Below are positions 54,060 to 64,000 of a stretch of DNA of 64,000 nucleotides, in pieces (the first letter of the stretch is position 1; the number at the start of each line of letters is the position of its first letter). The DNA is from Acanthosepion pharaonis (Eukaryota; Mollusca; Cephalopoda; Sepiida; Sepiidae). Both the position numbers and the translations under genes were made by a program. The stretch is from the NCBI GenBank assembly GCA_903632075.3, contig CAHIKZ030001784.1, positions 20,001-84,000 on the forward strand, read 5' to 3'. The notes under the pieces were generated by a model, which searched no databases, was not told the DNA's origin, and worked only from the letters and a program-made list of their open reading frames with translations.

Positions 54060-54866
54060 CCACCCCAGGCAAGGCGGGAGTGCCACTAGGACGCAAGGGG
54101 GTTACAGAAAGTAGGAGCAAGGTTAAAGAGGCGTGAGAGAGGAAAGGATGAAGAGAAGAACGAGGAATAGATCAAGGCATCTGGAGATGTCGATTGACAT
54201 TGCATTTGAAAAATTAAGAATATAGCTATCAAGGAAGCAAGTAAGAGGAAGGGAGTTCCACAGACGGGAAATACGAGAAATGAAGCTATGGAAGTAGAAG
54301 AGGCGGCTAAATTTAACATTTCGACAGTGAAAGGGGACTGAGATGCCGACCTAGTGGTACGTTTAAATTCCTGCAGATTGGGAACTAGCGAAAATAGCTC
54401 GTCGGAGCAGTTACCGTGAAATATTTGTAGAAAAGAATGAGGCGACGGCACGTCTGTGAGAGAGCGACTGTAAACGAGATGCCAGATCAGGGCCAACCAC
54501 ATTGCATATTCGTCTCTGTTTTTTGACGAGGGGCTAAGACGAACAGCGGGGGTTCCAGACCATATATGACAGCAATATTCCAGGCAAGGGCGAATGGTTG
54601 ATGTATAGATTTGAAGGATGGACGCGGTCGAGAAAAAGTTTCTGCACTCGACACATAAAATCAACTTTCCTTGCGATAGATGAAGCTATTGATTCAATGT
54701 AATTATTCCATCTGATGTTAGCGGACAGTGTGAGATCAAGAAGTCGCAAAGAGGTGATCTCGTGTTAAACATCAGACATTCTAATGGGAGGCAGGGAAAA
54801 TTCTGTGGTGGGTAATAGAGAGCAGTTATGTTTTCGAGGCATTAAAGTTAACAAGCCAATTCCCTG
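54028..54866 (-). pseudogene. 5'-truncated LINE (family L2) with poly-A tail, inserted in a repeat
   Basis: Minus-strand order: LLDLTLSANIRWNNYIESIA, RKVDFMCRVQK (overlapping frame), then STIRPCLEYCCHIWSGTPAV, YSRSLTDVPSPHSFLQIFHG, NCSDELFSLVPNL, SASQSPFTVEMLNL, and a frame-shifted CRLWNSLP-like region. It closes with NLAPTFCNPLAS before a 32-bp poly-A (plus-strand poly-T 54028-54060). These motifs are the post-RT C-terminus of a jockey/CR1-type LINE. The RT catalytic block and endonuclease are missing, so it is a dead-on-arrival insertion. Confidence 0.85.
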
Positions 54867-54889
54867 CCGTAAAACAAAACAAACCAAAA

Positions 54890-57235
54890 TAAACTACTCA
54901 TTAAGCATCGTGACATGCTAGTAACAAGGTTGTGTCAAGATATCTGGTGCTAATCTGCAACAGTTAGGTTGGACGTATTTTCTCTTCTGAAAGAGTTCAA
55001 GCTCGTATCAAGGCAGTATAATGTTTGGATTGGGTGCGGGGAATTTATTTTCATTAAACCAGGATTCCCCCCCCCCCCAACTTGGGCAGTATCACCCAAC
55101 GCTGTACGATTTCAACTGCTGGTTGAGCGATGAGCAACTGAACAATAATGGTAGGGGATATATGATTTCGAGTATTAGAAATTAAAAAAATATTCAAAGG
55201 AGATATGTGTTGTGGATTCGAATCAGCCCACAACAAAGAAAAAGGCGAAAAAGATGTTTAAATATAAAATATATTTATTATCGTGTTTTTACAACTAAAT
55301 TTTTCTTAACGCGTATGAGTGTTAAAGTTTTTACAGTTCTTCGTTTGTAGTTGGGTTTTAAGACGAAAAGGAATGTGATTTTTTTTTTTCGCGTTTATGT
55401 GTAAGAAAGAAGAGGCAAGGGAAAAAGTGAAAGGAAAGTGTAAGTGTCACGTAGCTTCATGAAGAAAACAGGTGAATGATTAAGGGAATTTCTTTTACGC
55501 TCAGCGTCGTGTACTGTTGCCGTCTATCTCTACCTACTGGCTTGTATGTTTAGAAAGCTTGATTAAATACCCTTTAAAGGGATCACGAAGCCTGTTGTTG
55601 GTGGGAACGCGACCCATTGGTTAAAAAATGTCAAATATTTGTTTTCAAAGCATTAATTTATTAACCGGAAGAATGCGCAATCCTCCGTCTTGGAAACCAT
55701 TTTTGTCATTTGCTGTTTGACTGTCTTGGTGTTTATTTCCGTCTTCGCTCTACATATGCGAAGAACCTTCATGAACAAAAAAAACAGGCTAAATAAGAAT
55801 ATTGGTATATAATAGATGTCTTCGTTTACTGGAAATTTCCAACGGTTATCTTGGCATTTCTTTCTTTACCGATATTATTATACTTTTATTATAAGAGATT
55901 ATAATAAAAAAAACATGTTGAAATCGCTACACAAAAGCTTTCATGTTTCAATATTATGATTTTACTTCTTCAGGCGATGGTTGGTAAATGGTGATAAAAA
56001 TGATTTTTTTAGGGAAATTTAAAAACAAATCGTTTCCTCTTTTCAGAAGTCAAAGTTTGATGCATAATCTCAGAATTAAAAAAATATACTTGTAGGTATG
56101 TCTAGGTTAACCCATTAAAAGTCAGATCTGCGCCAAATAGAAAAATAAGGTCAGGTGGGGGGAGTTATTTTTTCATGTCACGATAAACTGGCACTTAGTC
56201 ATGACATCTACTTTAGGAAGGTTCGAATTTAGTTCAGCATTAAATTGAATGCGATATTTTTCCTGTCAAATTGATCAACGTTATTCCTTCAGTTTTTAGG
56301 GTTGTGATCTTATAGCAATTACATAAAAATGTCTGGGAACATAACTATCAGTAGGAAAAAAGAGAGAATCCATGAAATCCATTTGTCAGATGTATCGGCC
56401 TGCAACAATTGTGGCTGAAAGCAGAAAGTGGATAACATTGTTACCTGTTCCTGCTACCTGCCATGCATTACGTAGAAAACGATTCTTATACATCTGCGCT
56501 TTGCATTTATTTGTTTTGTTACTACCTTTCCACCAGGTTCGAGAGCCGCTCAAAAAAGATTTGTTAAATAAAATTATTTAAAGTAAATAACATTTAACTC
56601 TAGATTTGAAGACTTTAACCTTTTGATCCCTCCGTTCCTGAACAATTTTAAATCTTCTGCCTCGGCTCCTGAGTCAAAATTCACAACTAATTGGTATGTA
56701 ATGTTTCACCCTGGATATAAAAACAGTTACCCACTGTTCAACCGGTGGTTGAGTATTACGTCATTTTTCTTTACCACTGTTTAACCGTCACATTACGTCA
56801 TTTGTCTCTCACCGGTAAAGCGGTGGTCATGGCTCAAAGGGTTAAGATTGTAGTGATCGGGGAAGCATCTTCTTGGGAGTCTTTTCCGCAAAGCAAAAAG
56901 AATCTTTCCGAAAGGAAAGTGGATCTTAGATGTAAAGGTCTGAACTGGTGGAAGTAAGAAATGTGGCTCGTTAGAACATTTGTCATGGAAATAGTAAACA
57001 ACCTTAAATACTCCTTGAAGAACGACATTCTATGATCTTGGGACCAACCAAATATTTCAGCAAACAGAATTCCGTTTGAACCATTAATTCCTACCGTCAT
57101 GTTTTTAGGGGCGTCGAGAACTAACGCGTTAACGACAGAAAAGTATAATTTGGGATTTCATTCGTTTTAAAAATCTATAATTAATACCAGATTTTATGGC
57201 GGCCATTAATGGTTAAGACAATCACATAATGCGCA
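54890..57235. other. No recognisable gene
   Basis: Contains a C-run near 55068-55079 and a repeat block near 55905 (AACATGTTGAAATCGCTACA) shared with 5388 and 24165. Two ATTACGTCAT motifs sit at about 56755 and 56793 near an inverted CAACCGGTGGTTG. The open frames 56372-57100 have no recognised motif. Confidence 0.35.
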
Positions 57236-57560
57236 GAGATAAAATGTTGCTTGATTTGCTGCCCGTCTCTGGAGACGATAGCGCAGCGTTGAACACAACG
57301 GGCTAGGGTCGGTGCAATGGAGATCTTGCGGTATTCAGGATCCCGACCTCTCTACGTTGCTAGTACCAGCGTGGCTGCCTGGAAATGAGGTGGTACGCCT
57401 TCCAGCCGCTTAAGTCCCACTCTGGATTTATTTAAGGTTTATTCCCGGAGATATCTACAAGGCAGACAGCGGGGACTGTCGACAAGATCGACGCTTTGTA
57501 AGAGCAACAGAGGAAGACGGCACAACATCTAGAACGAAGATAAAAAAAATTGTGGCTCCA
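57236..57560. other. GC-richer unassigned island
   Basis: Base composition changes abruptly from the AT-rich surroundings. The block contains CGTCTCTGGAGACG (perfect 6-bp stem) within GCCCGTCTC...CAACGGGC, and later GGAGATCTTGCGGTATTCAG. It may be a repeat family or a structured RNA; no reading frame is convincing. Confidence 0.35.
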
Positions 57561-57719
57561 GTAGTGTCAACGCAGACCGTTGGATATCAGAATCCTAACC
57601 CTCTGGCTAGACTTCCACATAAGCCATAATACGATCGTGCACAGAGCCAGGGGTGACGTGAGGGTCAACTGGGACTATCGAATGGCATTTTGTTGTTTTC
57701 AGTGGTGAGAGACTGATAG

Positions 57720-58400
57720 AAGACGAAAGAGAGGGAGTCTGAAAGCGAAAGAGACGGATAGAAAGGAGAATGAGTCTGAGCGGGATGGGGAAGAGAGGGA
57801 TAGAGAGGCGAAAGAGGGTGAGTCTGAGGGAGGGAAAGAGATAGAGCGGCGAAAGAGGGTGAGCCTGAGGGAGGGCGGGAGAGAGATCGGCGAAGGAGAA
57901 GGAGCCTGAGGGAGGGCGAGAGAGAGAGAGCGGCGAAAGAGTGTGTGTCTGAGGGAGGGAGGGAGGGCGGGAGAGAGCGGCGAAAAGAGTGTGTGTCTGA
58001 GGGAGGGAGGGAGGGCGGGAGAGAGAGAGAGCGGCGAAAGAGTGTGTGTCTGAGGGAGGGAGGGAGGGCGGGAGGGAGAGAGAGCGGCGAAAGAGTGTGT
58101 GTCTGAGGGAGGGAGGGAGAGGGAGGGAGAGAGAGCGGCGAAAGAGTGTGTGTCTGAGGGAGGGAGGGAGGGCGGAGGAGAGAGAGCGGCGAAAGAGTGT
58201 GTGTCTGAGGGAGGGAGGGGCGGGGAGGAGAGAGAGCGGCGAAAGAGTGTGTGTGAGTCTGAGGGAGGAAAAGAGTGTGTCTGAGGGAGGGGAAGAGAGA
58301 GTGCGGCGAAAGATGGAGGGAGGGAGGGAGAGAGAGCGGCGAAAGAGTGTGTGTCTGAGGGAGGGAGACAGAGAGAGCGGCGAAAGAGATGGAGCCTGGG
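57720..58400. repeat. GA-rich minisatellite, about 50-60 bp unit
   Basis: Unit AGAGAGAGCGGCGAAAGAGT, GTGTGTCTGAGGGAGGGAGG, GAGGGCGGG with length variation. Earlier units (57720-57960) are more diverged. Purine/pyrimidine strand bias is extreme, which keeps several frames open on both strands (for instance LPPSLRHTLFRRSL on the minus strand); none is a gene. Confidence 0.95.
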
Positions 58401-58404
58401 TGTT

Positions 58405-59450
58405 TGGGTTGTAAAAGAAACAGGACAGTAACTTTCCGATACAACCTCGTACGACTTGGTTGTTTTAACCATTGATCAACATACAATATTTATCAATGGT
58501 CAAAGCAGAATCTGTCTTCATGCAACTGAGGGTCGTTTTGAATGTGCGCCGCTGGCCTGTGGATTAATGTTTGCTAGTTAGACACACACAACCTCTGGCG
58601 TCAAGGTCTAGTGTGCCATAACTCTCGATCGCCTTTAGAGTTTATGGAGGGATCACTGTACAGTGACATGCTCTCCCATCACATTAACCAGTTCTGTTGC
58701 TGTTCTAATAAGATAATGGCCGCATTCATTTGGCCCTTGCGTGCTGTTCAACCTGCTTTGCAAGATGTTCACCAAATTCCTCTGCCTTGCGCGATCATGA
58801 AACCATTTCCGGCTTTACATCATACTCTCTCCTGATTCGCTTCCGTCTTGCGCGCGCGCACGTACGTACCTCAGATAGTCGGAAAAACGCCGAACGGCAA
58901 TTAAGATTCAGAAAACAAACCTGTTCATCTACAGATTTAATGAAAGCCGAAAAGAATGAAACTGGAAAAAAGAATTGAATCCAAACTTGAGACCAGTTTA
59001 GCCTGAATAACATGATAAACAAAAGATAACTAGTAACAGACTAGGGAATGAAAAAATGTGACCGAGAGGGTGAAGGCTCAAATTAACTGACACTGAGGGT
59101 CTATATAGCAAAAGCAGGTAGAAAATAATTTGCAGACATGAATTGTGTTTTAAAGTTACAGTTGTTGAGTGAAGACGGAAAAACAGCAAAATGGTCGAAC
59201 GTCAAATGACAAAAAAAATGGTTTCTGATCAGATGACCTAGTCATCCATCCGGTTAATAAATTAACCCTTTGAAAATAAATATTCAACATTTTTCAACCA
59301 AATTAACCATTTTTTTCCAGACGACAATAAAAAAAAACATACTTCGTGATCCCTTCGAAGAGTATTCAAACGTTTATACGAGACAAGCCAGTAAGAAGCA
59401 AGGAACGACTAAAAAAAAAAAAAAAATCTATTCAAATTCTACAATAAAGG
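58405..59450. other. No recognisable feature
   Basis: Includes a small alternating patch CGCGCGCGCACGTACGTACC near 58851. Nothing recognised otherwise. Confidence 0.3.
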
Positions 59451-59454
59451 ATCA

Positions 59455-59750
59455 TAGTTATTTACATTGTTCGGACTGTTGTCGCCATCTTTATTGCTAT
59501 ATTCACGAGGTTTCGGCCGTTGTACACTTTGGACTTCTTCAGGTGATTGGAATTTCGAACTGAACCCTTTATTTCGCCACCGGGGTTGATTGTTTTATTT
59601 CCTCGTGCCATACCTCTTCCGGATGTCTCGGTTATCTCCCTTTAACTCAGTTCTCTAAGTGTTTGTTCATCACTGTAGTATTGAACTCTTATCTCTTTGG
59701 GTCAAGTCAATGGATCCACCCAACGTTTTATCCACTGGGCCATGTGTCAT
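59455..59750 (-). mobile_element. Ceph-type SINE, full length
   Basis: Minus strand: box A TGGCCCAGTGGATAAAACGT, box B AAGAGTTCAATACTAC, body ATCCGGAAGAGGTATGGCAC, CCCCGGTGGCGAAATAAAGG, GTTCAGTTCGAAATTCCAAT, CACCTGAAGAAGTCCAAAGT, GTACAACGGCCGAAACCTCG, and tail GGCGACAACAGTCCGAACAA. Stem II is degraded (GTCC against GGCC) and the centre reads ACCTC, so the hammerhead-like fold is lost in this copy. Confidence 0.9.
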
Positions 59751-60388
59751 TTAGGTCTTCAGTGTATTAATTTTGGGGACTTACAAAGTTAATGTCTCAG
59801 TGACCTTTTTTACGAGAGCTCATATTGCAATTTTTGTTGTTGATATTATTGCTCTTCTGTAGCACTCTGTATTGCTGCTTCCCATATTATATTCATTTCT
59901 ATGCTTGGTTGGCTTAAGAGATTTTTGTGGCCTAGCATATATGCTGATTCCTTAAGTTTTCGTATTTTCCAATGATGTTCTCTGTCTATTATTTCAACCT
60001 CGTCTCACATAGGGTGGTGATCTCTCTTTTCCCTCCATATGTGGTCAGCTACGCCTGATTTTGCTATTTCCCTCGTGTTACGGCTTTACGATGTCCTTGC
60101 AGCCTTACCTTAACGGGCAGACTGTTTCTCCTTTATAATTCTTACAACTGCTGCACGGGGTGCAGTCCTCAGCCATGTTCTCTTCTATGGGGAGAAGTGT
60201 CGAACTACTTTTGAAGGTCTTTCTCATGTTATATGGGTCACAGATCTTTTGGGTCTTCTCCGATATTCCCTTTACATTGGGTAGGCAGACCAAAGCTATT
60301 TTCTGAGTGTTGTTATCTTCTTATACCCTCCTATCCTTGTTTGTCGGAGCTGCTAACATGTACCCAGGGTAGTTGTTACGCTGCAAGC

Positions 60389-60495
60389 GGTCCGCTGGCG
60401 AGCCGCCGATGGGAACGCAGCGATTCTCTGAATCGCTGGGGTCCGCCGGTGTTAACATTTCCGAGTCGAACACGCCGACCATCCTACAGCGGACC
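60389..60495. other. GC-rich island with nested perfect stems
   Basis: GGTCCGCTG (60389-60397) pairs with CAGCGGACC (60487-60495). Inside it CAGCGATTC (60418-60426) pairs with GAATCGCTG (60430-60438) across a TCT loop. A third imperfect stem, CGGTGTT (from 60447) with GAACACGCCG, would complete a multibranched fold. The base composition is unlike the surrounding DNA. It does not resemble a known tRNA by my reading. Confidence 0.5.
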
Positions 60496-60583
60496 ACCAA
60501 CGGTAAACGCTAGTAGCATGTCACCCAATGGCAGATTAAAAGTTTGTGTGTAGGGTGCTTATACAAGCCATTTCTTGTTTATA

Positions 60584-60946
60584 CAGGATGACCCCCCAAA
60601 ACGGGAACTTTTTAACAATCCAATAAAACCAAGAGTGATGAAAGAAAAATATTTTATTCATAGTAATTGAAACCTTAAAACATGCCATTTAAGAAACAAT
60701 GATGGGATTTTCATTTTTTTCAAAATTACGTCCTGTAGATGGCGTCCTCCTGTACGAATGCATTCTTGAAATCTACTGTTGAGATTCCTCATTGACTGCT
60801 GCAACATCTCAGCTGGGATACTGTAAATTTCATCTTGAATTCTAAATGGCGAAATGTTTACTTGCTCAAGGTCACTGTCTCGCAGTGTTGCCACTTGCTC
60901 ATGTCTGGCAATATGCACTTCAAAAATTTCCGTTTTTTTATCACCC
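60584..60946 (-). mobile_element. Short Tc1/mariner-type element nested in the Penelope-like element
   Basis: Left end CAGGATGACCCCCCAAAACG and right end (reverse complement) TAGGGTGATAAAAAAACGGA, then AATTTTTGAAG, are imperfect inverted repeats flanked by TA. The minus-strand frame inside reads IPAEMLQQSMRNLNSRFQEC, then IRTGGRHLQDVI, a Tc1-class transposase C-terminal tail. The catalytic domain is absent. Confidence 0.7.
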
Positions 60947-61549
60947 TATATGTCTCTGGGTCACCGCTTATGACTTTTGCTTGATGTTGTAAGCAGCAGA
61001 TGATCCCTTTCTTTACACTGTATGGGTGGTGGGAGTTGAAGTTGAGGTATTGTCCGGTGAATGGTGACTTGCGGTATACGGGTGTCTTGAACCCATGCTC
61101 TGTTCGAGATATTAGTGCATCCAAGAATACCAGTTTGTTGCCATTTTCTCTCTCTCCATTGTGAACCGTGTCAATGATTTTATTGAGTTCACATGGTCCA
61201 GTAGTAGCTCAGCCGTAGGATTGGCTTAAGTGATGTTTATTTTTAATGCCATTTCTTTGAAGTGTCCCATATGTATATGTTTGTCTTTGCTGATGATGAT
61301 GACGAGCCCCTGCTAAGCCTTCATCATGTCGATATACGTCTGATCCTATTCCGAAGTATGTTATTAGTATACAGAAAGTCAACCTGATGGAGATGTTATC
61401 TATTGGTATACTGGTCCGTTCTCCTAAGGATAAGTCCGAGGCCAGTCTATCCCTGACTTCTGATAGTGCCTCCTCCGTGAGTACCTTGGTGAACAAAGTC
61501 ACCACGTCCAGGCTCACCATTTAGGTGGATTGGATGGGAGCATCTTAAA

Positions 61550-62527
61550 GAATCGTAAATTGTTGCTTATTGGTTGATGGGAAAAATTTGGAAATCGTTT
61601 TCGCTCTTAGCCCAAAACCTTGCGCAACCTAGGAGTTTCTAAAGAATTTTTACGTTGTCTTGTTTGCTGATTAATGGCTGACTAAAAGCAAATCAAACGC
61701 AGCGTAACATACAAATTCCTGATCTTGCAACAGGACAGCGAACCAACTCCTGTATTATCTCCGGGGAAGGGGGGAATTGTCACTTCATTAATGAGACGAT
61801 CTTTATAACAATTGCAAGAAAGGAAGTTATTCTTATTTCCTGACATTCGGATATTAAGTTGTTTTTTACCGTTTTCTTTTCTTTTTTTTTTTTTTTTTTT
61901 TTTTTTAAATATATATCCTGATCATCCATCCCATGACAGGGTATACTCCTAGGGTCACCTGAGCACCTGACCAATTAACTCCAAATATTTGGGTCGATGT
62001 CCTCCAGCCTGAAGGCTCACTTTGGTTACGGCCATGTAGCTGTTGATTCTATGTGCGTAACTATCCTCAGTCCAGGAAGTATGTCCCTTTCGTCCTCTCA
62101 TCACCGCACTGACCGCATACATAGCTGCAGGGCCCAATTTACCCCCAAATAGCCATTGGCCCTAACATTAGGTTTATTTACTCTTTGAAAGTTCTTGATT
62201 TCAATCCTCTCCAGAAAATCTTGGTTTAGTCACCAATCTCCTGACCATGCAGCAATTAGTATTGGGTTACATAGTATCAGGAGCAATCGTAGAATTACTT
62301 AGTATGTGTAACATTTCAAATTATTGTCTATCGTTTTTCTAGATATAGGTTTCGGCCTCCTTCAGTCATAATGATCAGTTATAGCTTCTCAGTTTGTGTT
62401 TAAAAAAACATAAAAGAAAACTATAGTCTGAAAAATGCCTGTCTTTCTTCATATATAAAATGGTTTTAATTTGGCAATGAATATTTCGTGAAAAAAAACT
62501 GACAATATTAAACTGATGATTCATCCA

Positions 62528-62570
<43 letters not shown>
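61550..62570. other. Mostly unassigned
   Basis: Poly-T at 61881-61905. On the minus strand, 62137-61955 is open with a non-repetitive composition (MRGRKGHTSWTEDSYAHRIN) that I do not recognise. Near 62350 a short CTGAAGGAGGCCGAAACC (minus) looks like a collapsed SINE central domain. (CA)n occupies 62534-62570. Confidence 0.4.
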
Positions 62571-62574
<4 letters not shown>

Positions 62575-63010
62575 ACTATCCGTGACCCGATGGGTCACCG
62601 ACGGTCAGGTTATGAAACATTTTAAGTTAGTTGAAATAAAATATTTATTGAATTCGTATTTTTAAACATATTCAATTAAAATATTTGTTAAATCAGATTA
62701 ACTTCAAAATAATTTTTTAATATGCCAAAATATTTTAAAATATTATCTGTTTAAAGAAAGCTGAAATATATAATTAATTACTATACAAACAACTGGAGGG
62801 TAACAGCAAAGCGGAATCTCTTTGTGTCTGTCTTTAAGTTAAAAAAACACTTTAATTAAAAAATTGTCTGTTTTAAGAAAATTAAAATAAAAATATTTAC
62901 TGTAAAATCACCTTGTATTTTAAAATCTTATCCACTTAAAATATTATTAAATCAGATTAAATCAAATCATTATGCGCCGGACGCACGCACCACGCAACCA
63001 GTTGGTATAT
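62571..63010 (-). mobile_element. Helitron-like 3' terminus and possible body
   Basis: On the minus strand the sequence ends GGTGACCCATCGGGTCACGG, ATAGTCTAG, then T. A perfect 7-bp hairpin (GTGACCC/GGGTCAC) sits about ten bases upstream of CTAG, the arrangement expected of a Helitron 3' end. The AT-rich body to about 63010 has no Rep/helicase coding, so it would be non-autonomous. The 5' TC terminus is not identified. Confidence 0.45.
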
Positions 63011-63078
63011 CTACTGTGATAGTAACAATTGTTGGAAATTAGTAATTTCCTACTTAGTCACCGTCTCTTTTTCCCCCC

Positions 63079-63079
<1 letters not shown>

Positions 63080-63124
<45 letters not shown>

Positions 63125-64000
63125 ATCTTGTCTCTCTCATGTACGTTTTTCTCTGTGTCTCATGCTCGTCTCTCTCTTACTTATTTTTATCTCTCTCATA
63201 TTCATTTCTCTCTGTCCTATCTCTCTCTCTCTCTCGCTGTCTCATGCTCTCTCTCTTACATCAGTTTGTCTCTCTCGTGTTCGTTTCTCTCTTCCATCTC
63301 TCTCTCATATGTCTGTCTGTCTCTCTCTCTCTCTCTCATATGTCTGTCTGTCTCTCTCTCTCTCTCATATGTCTGTCTGTCTCTCTCTCTCTCTCTCATA
63401 TGTCCGTCTGTCTCTCTCTCTTTCTCATGCTCGTCTCTCTCTCACTTCGGTTTGTCTCTCTCGTGTTCGTTTCTCTCTTCCATCTCTCTCTCTCATAAAA
63501 ATCTGTCTCTCTCTCTCTCTCTACATCTCTCTCTCTCTCTCTCTCTCTCTCATGTCTCTCTCTCTCTCTCATGTCTGTCTCTCTCTTCTCATATGTCTCT
63601 CTCTCTCATATGTCTGTCTAAAAAAATATGTCTGTCTCTCTCTCTCATATGTCTGTCTCTCTCTCCATGTCTGTCTCTCTGTCTCTCATATGTCTGTCTG
63701 TCTGTCTCTCTCTCTCTCATATGTCTGTCTCTCTCTCTCTCTCTCTCATATGTCTGTCTCTCTCTCATATGTCTGTCTCTCTCTCTCTCTCTCATATGTC
63801 TGTCTGTCTGTCTCTCTCTCTCTCATATGTCTGTCTGTCTCTCTCTCTCTCTCATATGTCTGTCTGTCTCTCTCTCTCTCATATGTCTGTCTGTCTCTCT
63901 CTCTCTCATATGTCTGTCTGTCTCTCTCTCTCTCTCTCATATGTCCGTCCGTCTCTCTCTCTCTCTCTCTCTAATGTCCGTCCGTCTCGTCTCTCTCTCT
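63080..64000. repeat. (CT)n and CT-rich minisatellite running off the window
   Basis: Starts as pure (CT)n (63083-63113), then irregular CT-rich DNA. From about 63300 it is a 26-34 bp unit CATATGTCTGTCTGTC plus (TC)n, at least 18 copies. The right boundary lies outside the window. Long frames on both strands (SLSLSYVCLS; RERETDRQTYE) are repeat products. Confidence 0.95.

Larger units (their letters stand above)
59850..61545 (-). pseudogene. Penelope-like retroelement (RT plus GIY-YIG), multiply broken
   Basis: Minus strand, 5' to 3': MVSLDVVTLFTKVLTEEALS and IPIDNISIRLTFCILITYFG (RT domain), YRHDEGLAGARH, then a frame change to LLLDHVNSIKS. Next are DALISRTEHGFKTPVYRKSP, TGQYLNFNSHHPYSVKKGI and CLQHQAKVISGDPET. 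After an interruption come VCLPNVKGISEKTQKICDPY, NMRKTFKSSSTL, CSSCKNYKGETVCPLR and a decayed endonuclease tail to about 59850. This is the RT-linker-GIY-YIG order of Penelope-like elements. The segment that should carry the catalytic YVDD box (between GLAG and LLDHVNS) is missing. Two foreign blocks (60360-60560, 60584-60946) split the gene. Confidence 0.8.

Noticed and set aside
56750..56805. Pair of ATTACGTCAT sites as a CRE/ATF-type enhancer
   Set aside because: Two short matches in AT-rich DNA without a gene nearby are weak evidence.
57665..58486. Overlapping 257-273 residue open frames on the minus strand and others on the plus strand
   Set aside because: They read through the GA-rich minisatellite; unit-length peptide repeats on both strands show that the DNA repeat, not selection, keeps them open.
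63162..63974. 270-residue open frame SLSLSYVCLS
   Set aside because: Translation of the CT-rich minisatellite.

Overview
This window looks like intergenic or deep intronic DNA from a metazoan, most probably a cephalopod mollusc (squid, cuttlefish or octopus). It is AT-rich, with more than twenty long (TA)n microsatellites, CT/GA minisatellites and a very abundant tRNA-headed SINE. The SINE has a conserved central block (motifs AAATAAAGGGTTCG and GGCCGAAACGTTGTGAATAT) resembling, as I recall them, the Ceph-SINEs of cephalopods. I found no convincing host exon, no intact protein gene and no bacterial-style operon. Long open frames exist, but they are translations of simple repeats (poly-F/S, IYIYIY, SLSLSL) or pieces of dead transposons. 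The species assignment is inference.

Layout. 0-16 kb: (TA)n tracts, SINE fragments, palindromic foldback elements (4.94-5.20, 9.52, 10.67 and 13.8-14.2 kb), a pair of inverted tRNA-Ser-like repeats (5.43-5.95 kb), two tandem 5S rRNA-tRNA chimeric SINEs (6.54-6.91 kb) and LINE 3' ends. 16-21 kb: an AT-rich desert, then about 2 kb of nearly pure polypyrimidine strand. 21-30 kb: SINEs, a putative 213-bp solo LTR inside a SINE, a hammerhead-ribozyme motif (24.91 kb), a 5S-tRNA composite (28.1 kb) and a Penelope-like element (PLE) 3' fragment (29.1 kb). 31-46 kb: broken Tc1/mariner transposases, a perfect 100-bp mariner MITE (33.44 kb), four minisatellites and LINE remnants. 47-55 kb: LINE, 5S-SINE, pogo-like MITE, a three-copy tandem repeat, and a LINE inserted into a repeat whose uninterrupted copy sits at the very start of the window. 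57-64 kb: GA minisatellite, full-length SINE, a PLE carrying a nested Tc1-like element and a GC-rich structured island, a Helitron-like terminus and a CT-rich minisatellite.

The strongest observation is catalytic-RNA architecture. One site at 24908-24955 matches the hammerhead core with paired stem II. The central domain of the dominant SINE also folds as a type-I-hammerhead-like shape (CUGANGA, stem II, GAAA, palindromic ACGT, a U-U cleavage dinucleotide and a complementary stem I), with a compensatory stem II change between copies. The second is that all four 5S-derived sequences are followed on the same strand by a tRNA-like box A. Parts of this landscape therefore appear built from polymerase III promoter modules and possible ribozyme modules. 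None of this was tested by folding or database search here.
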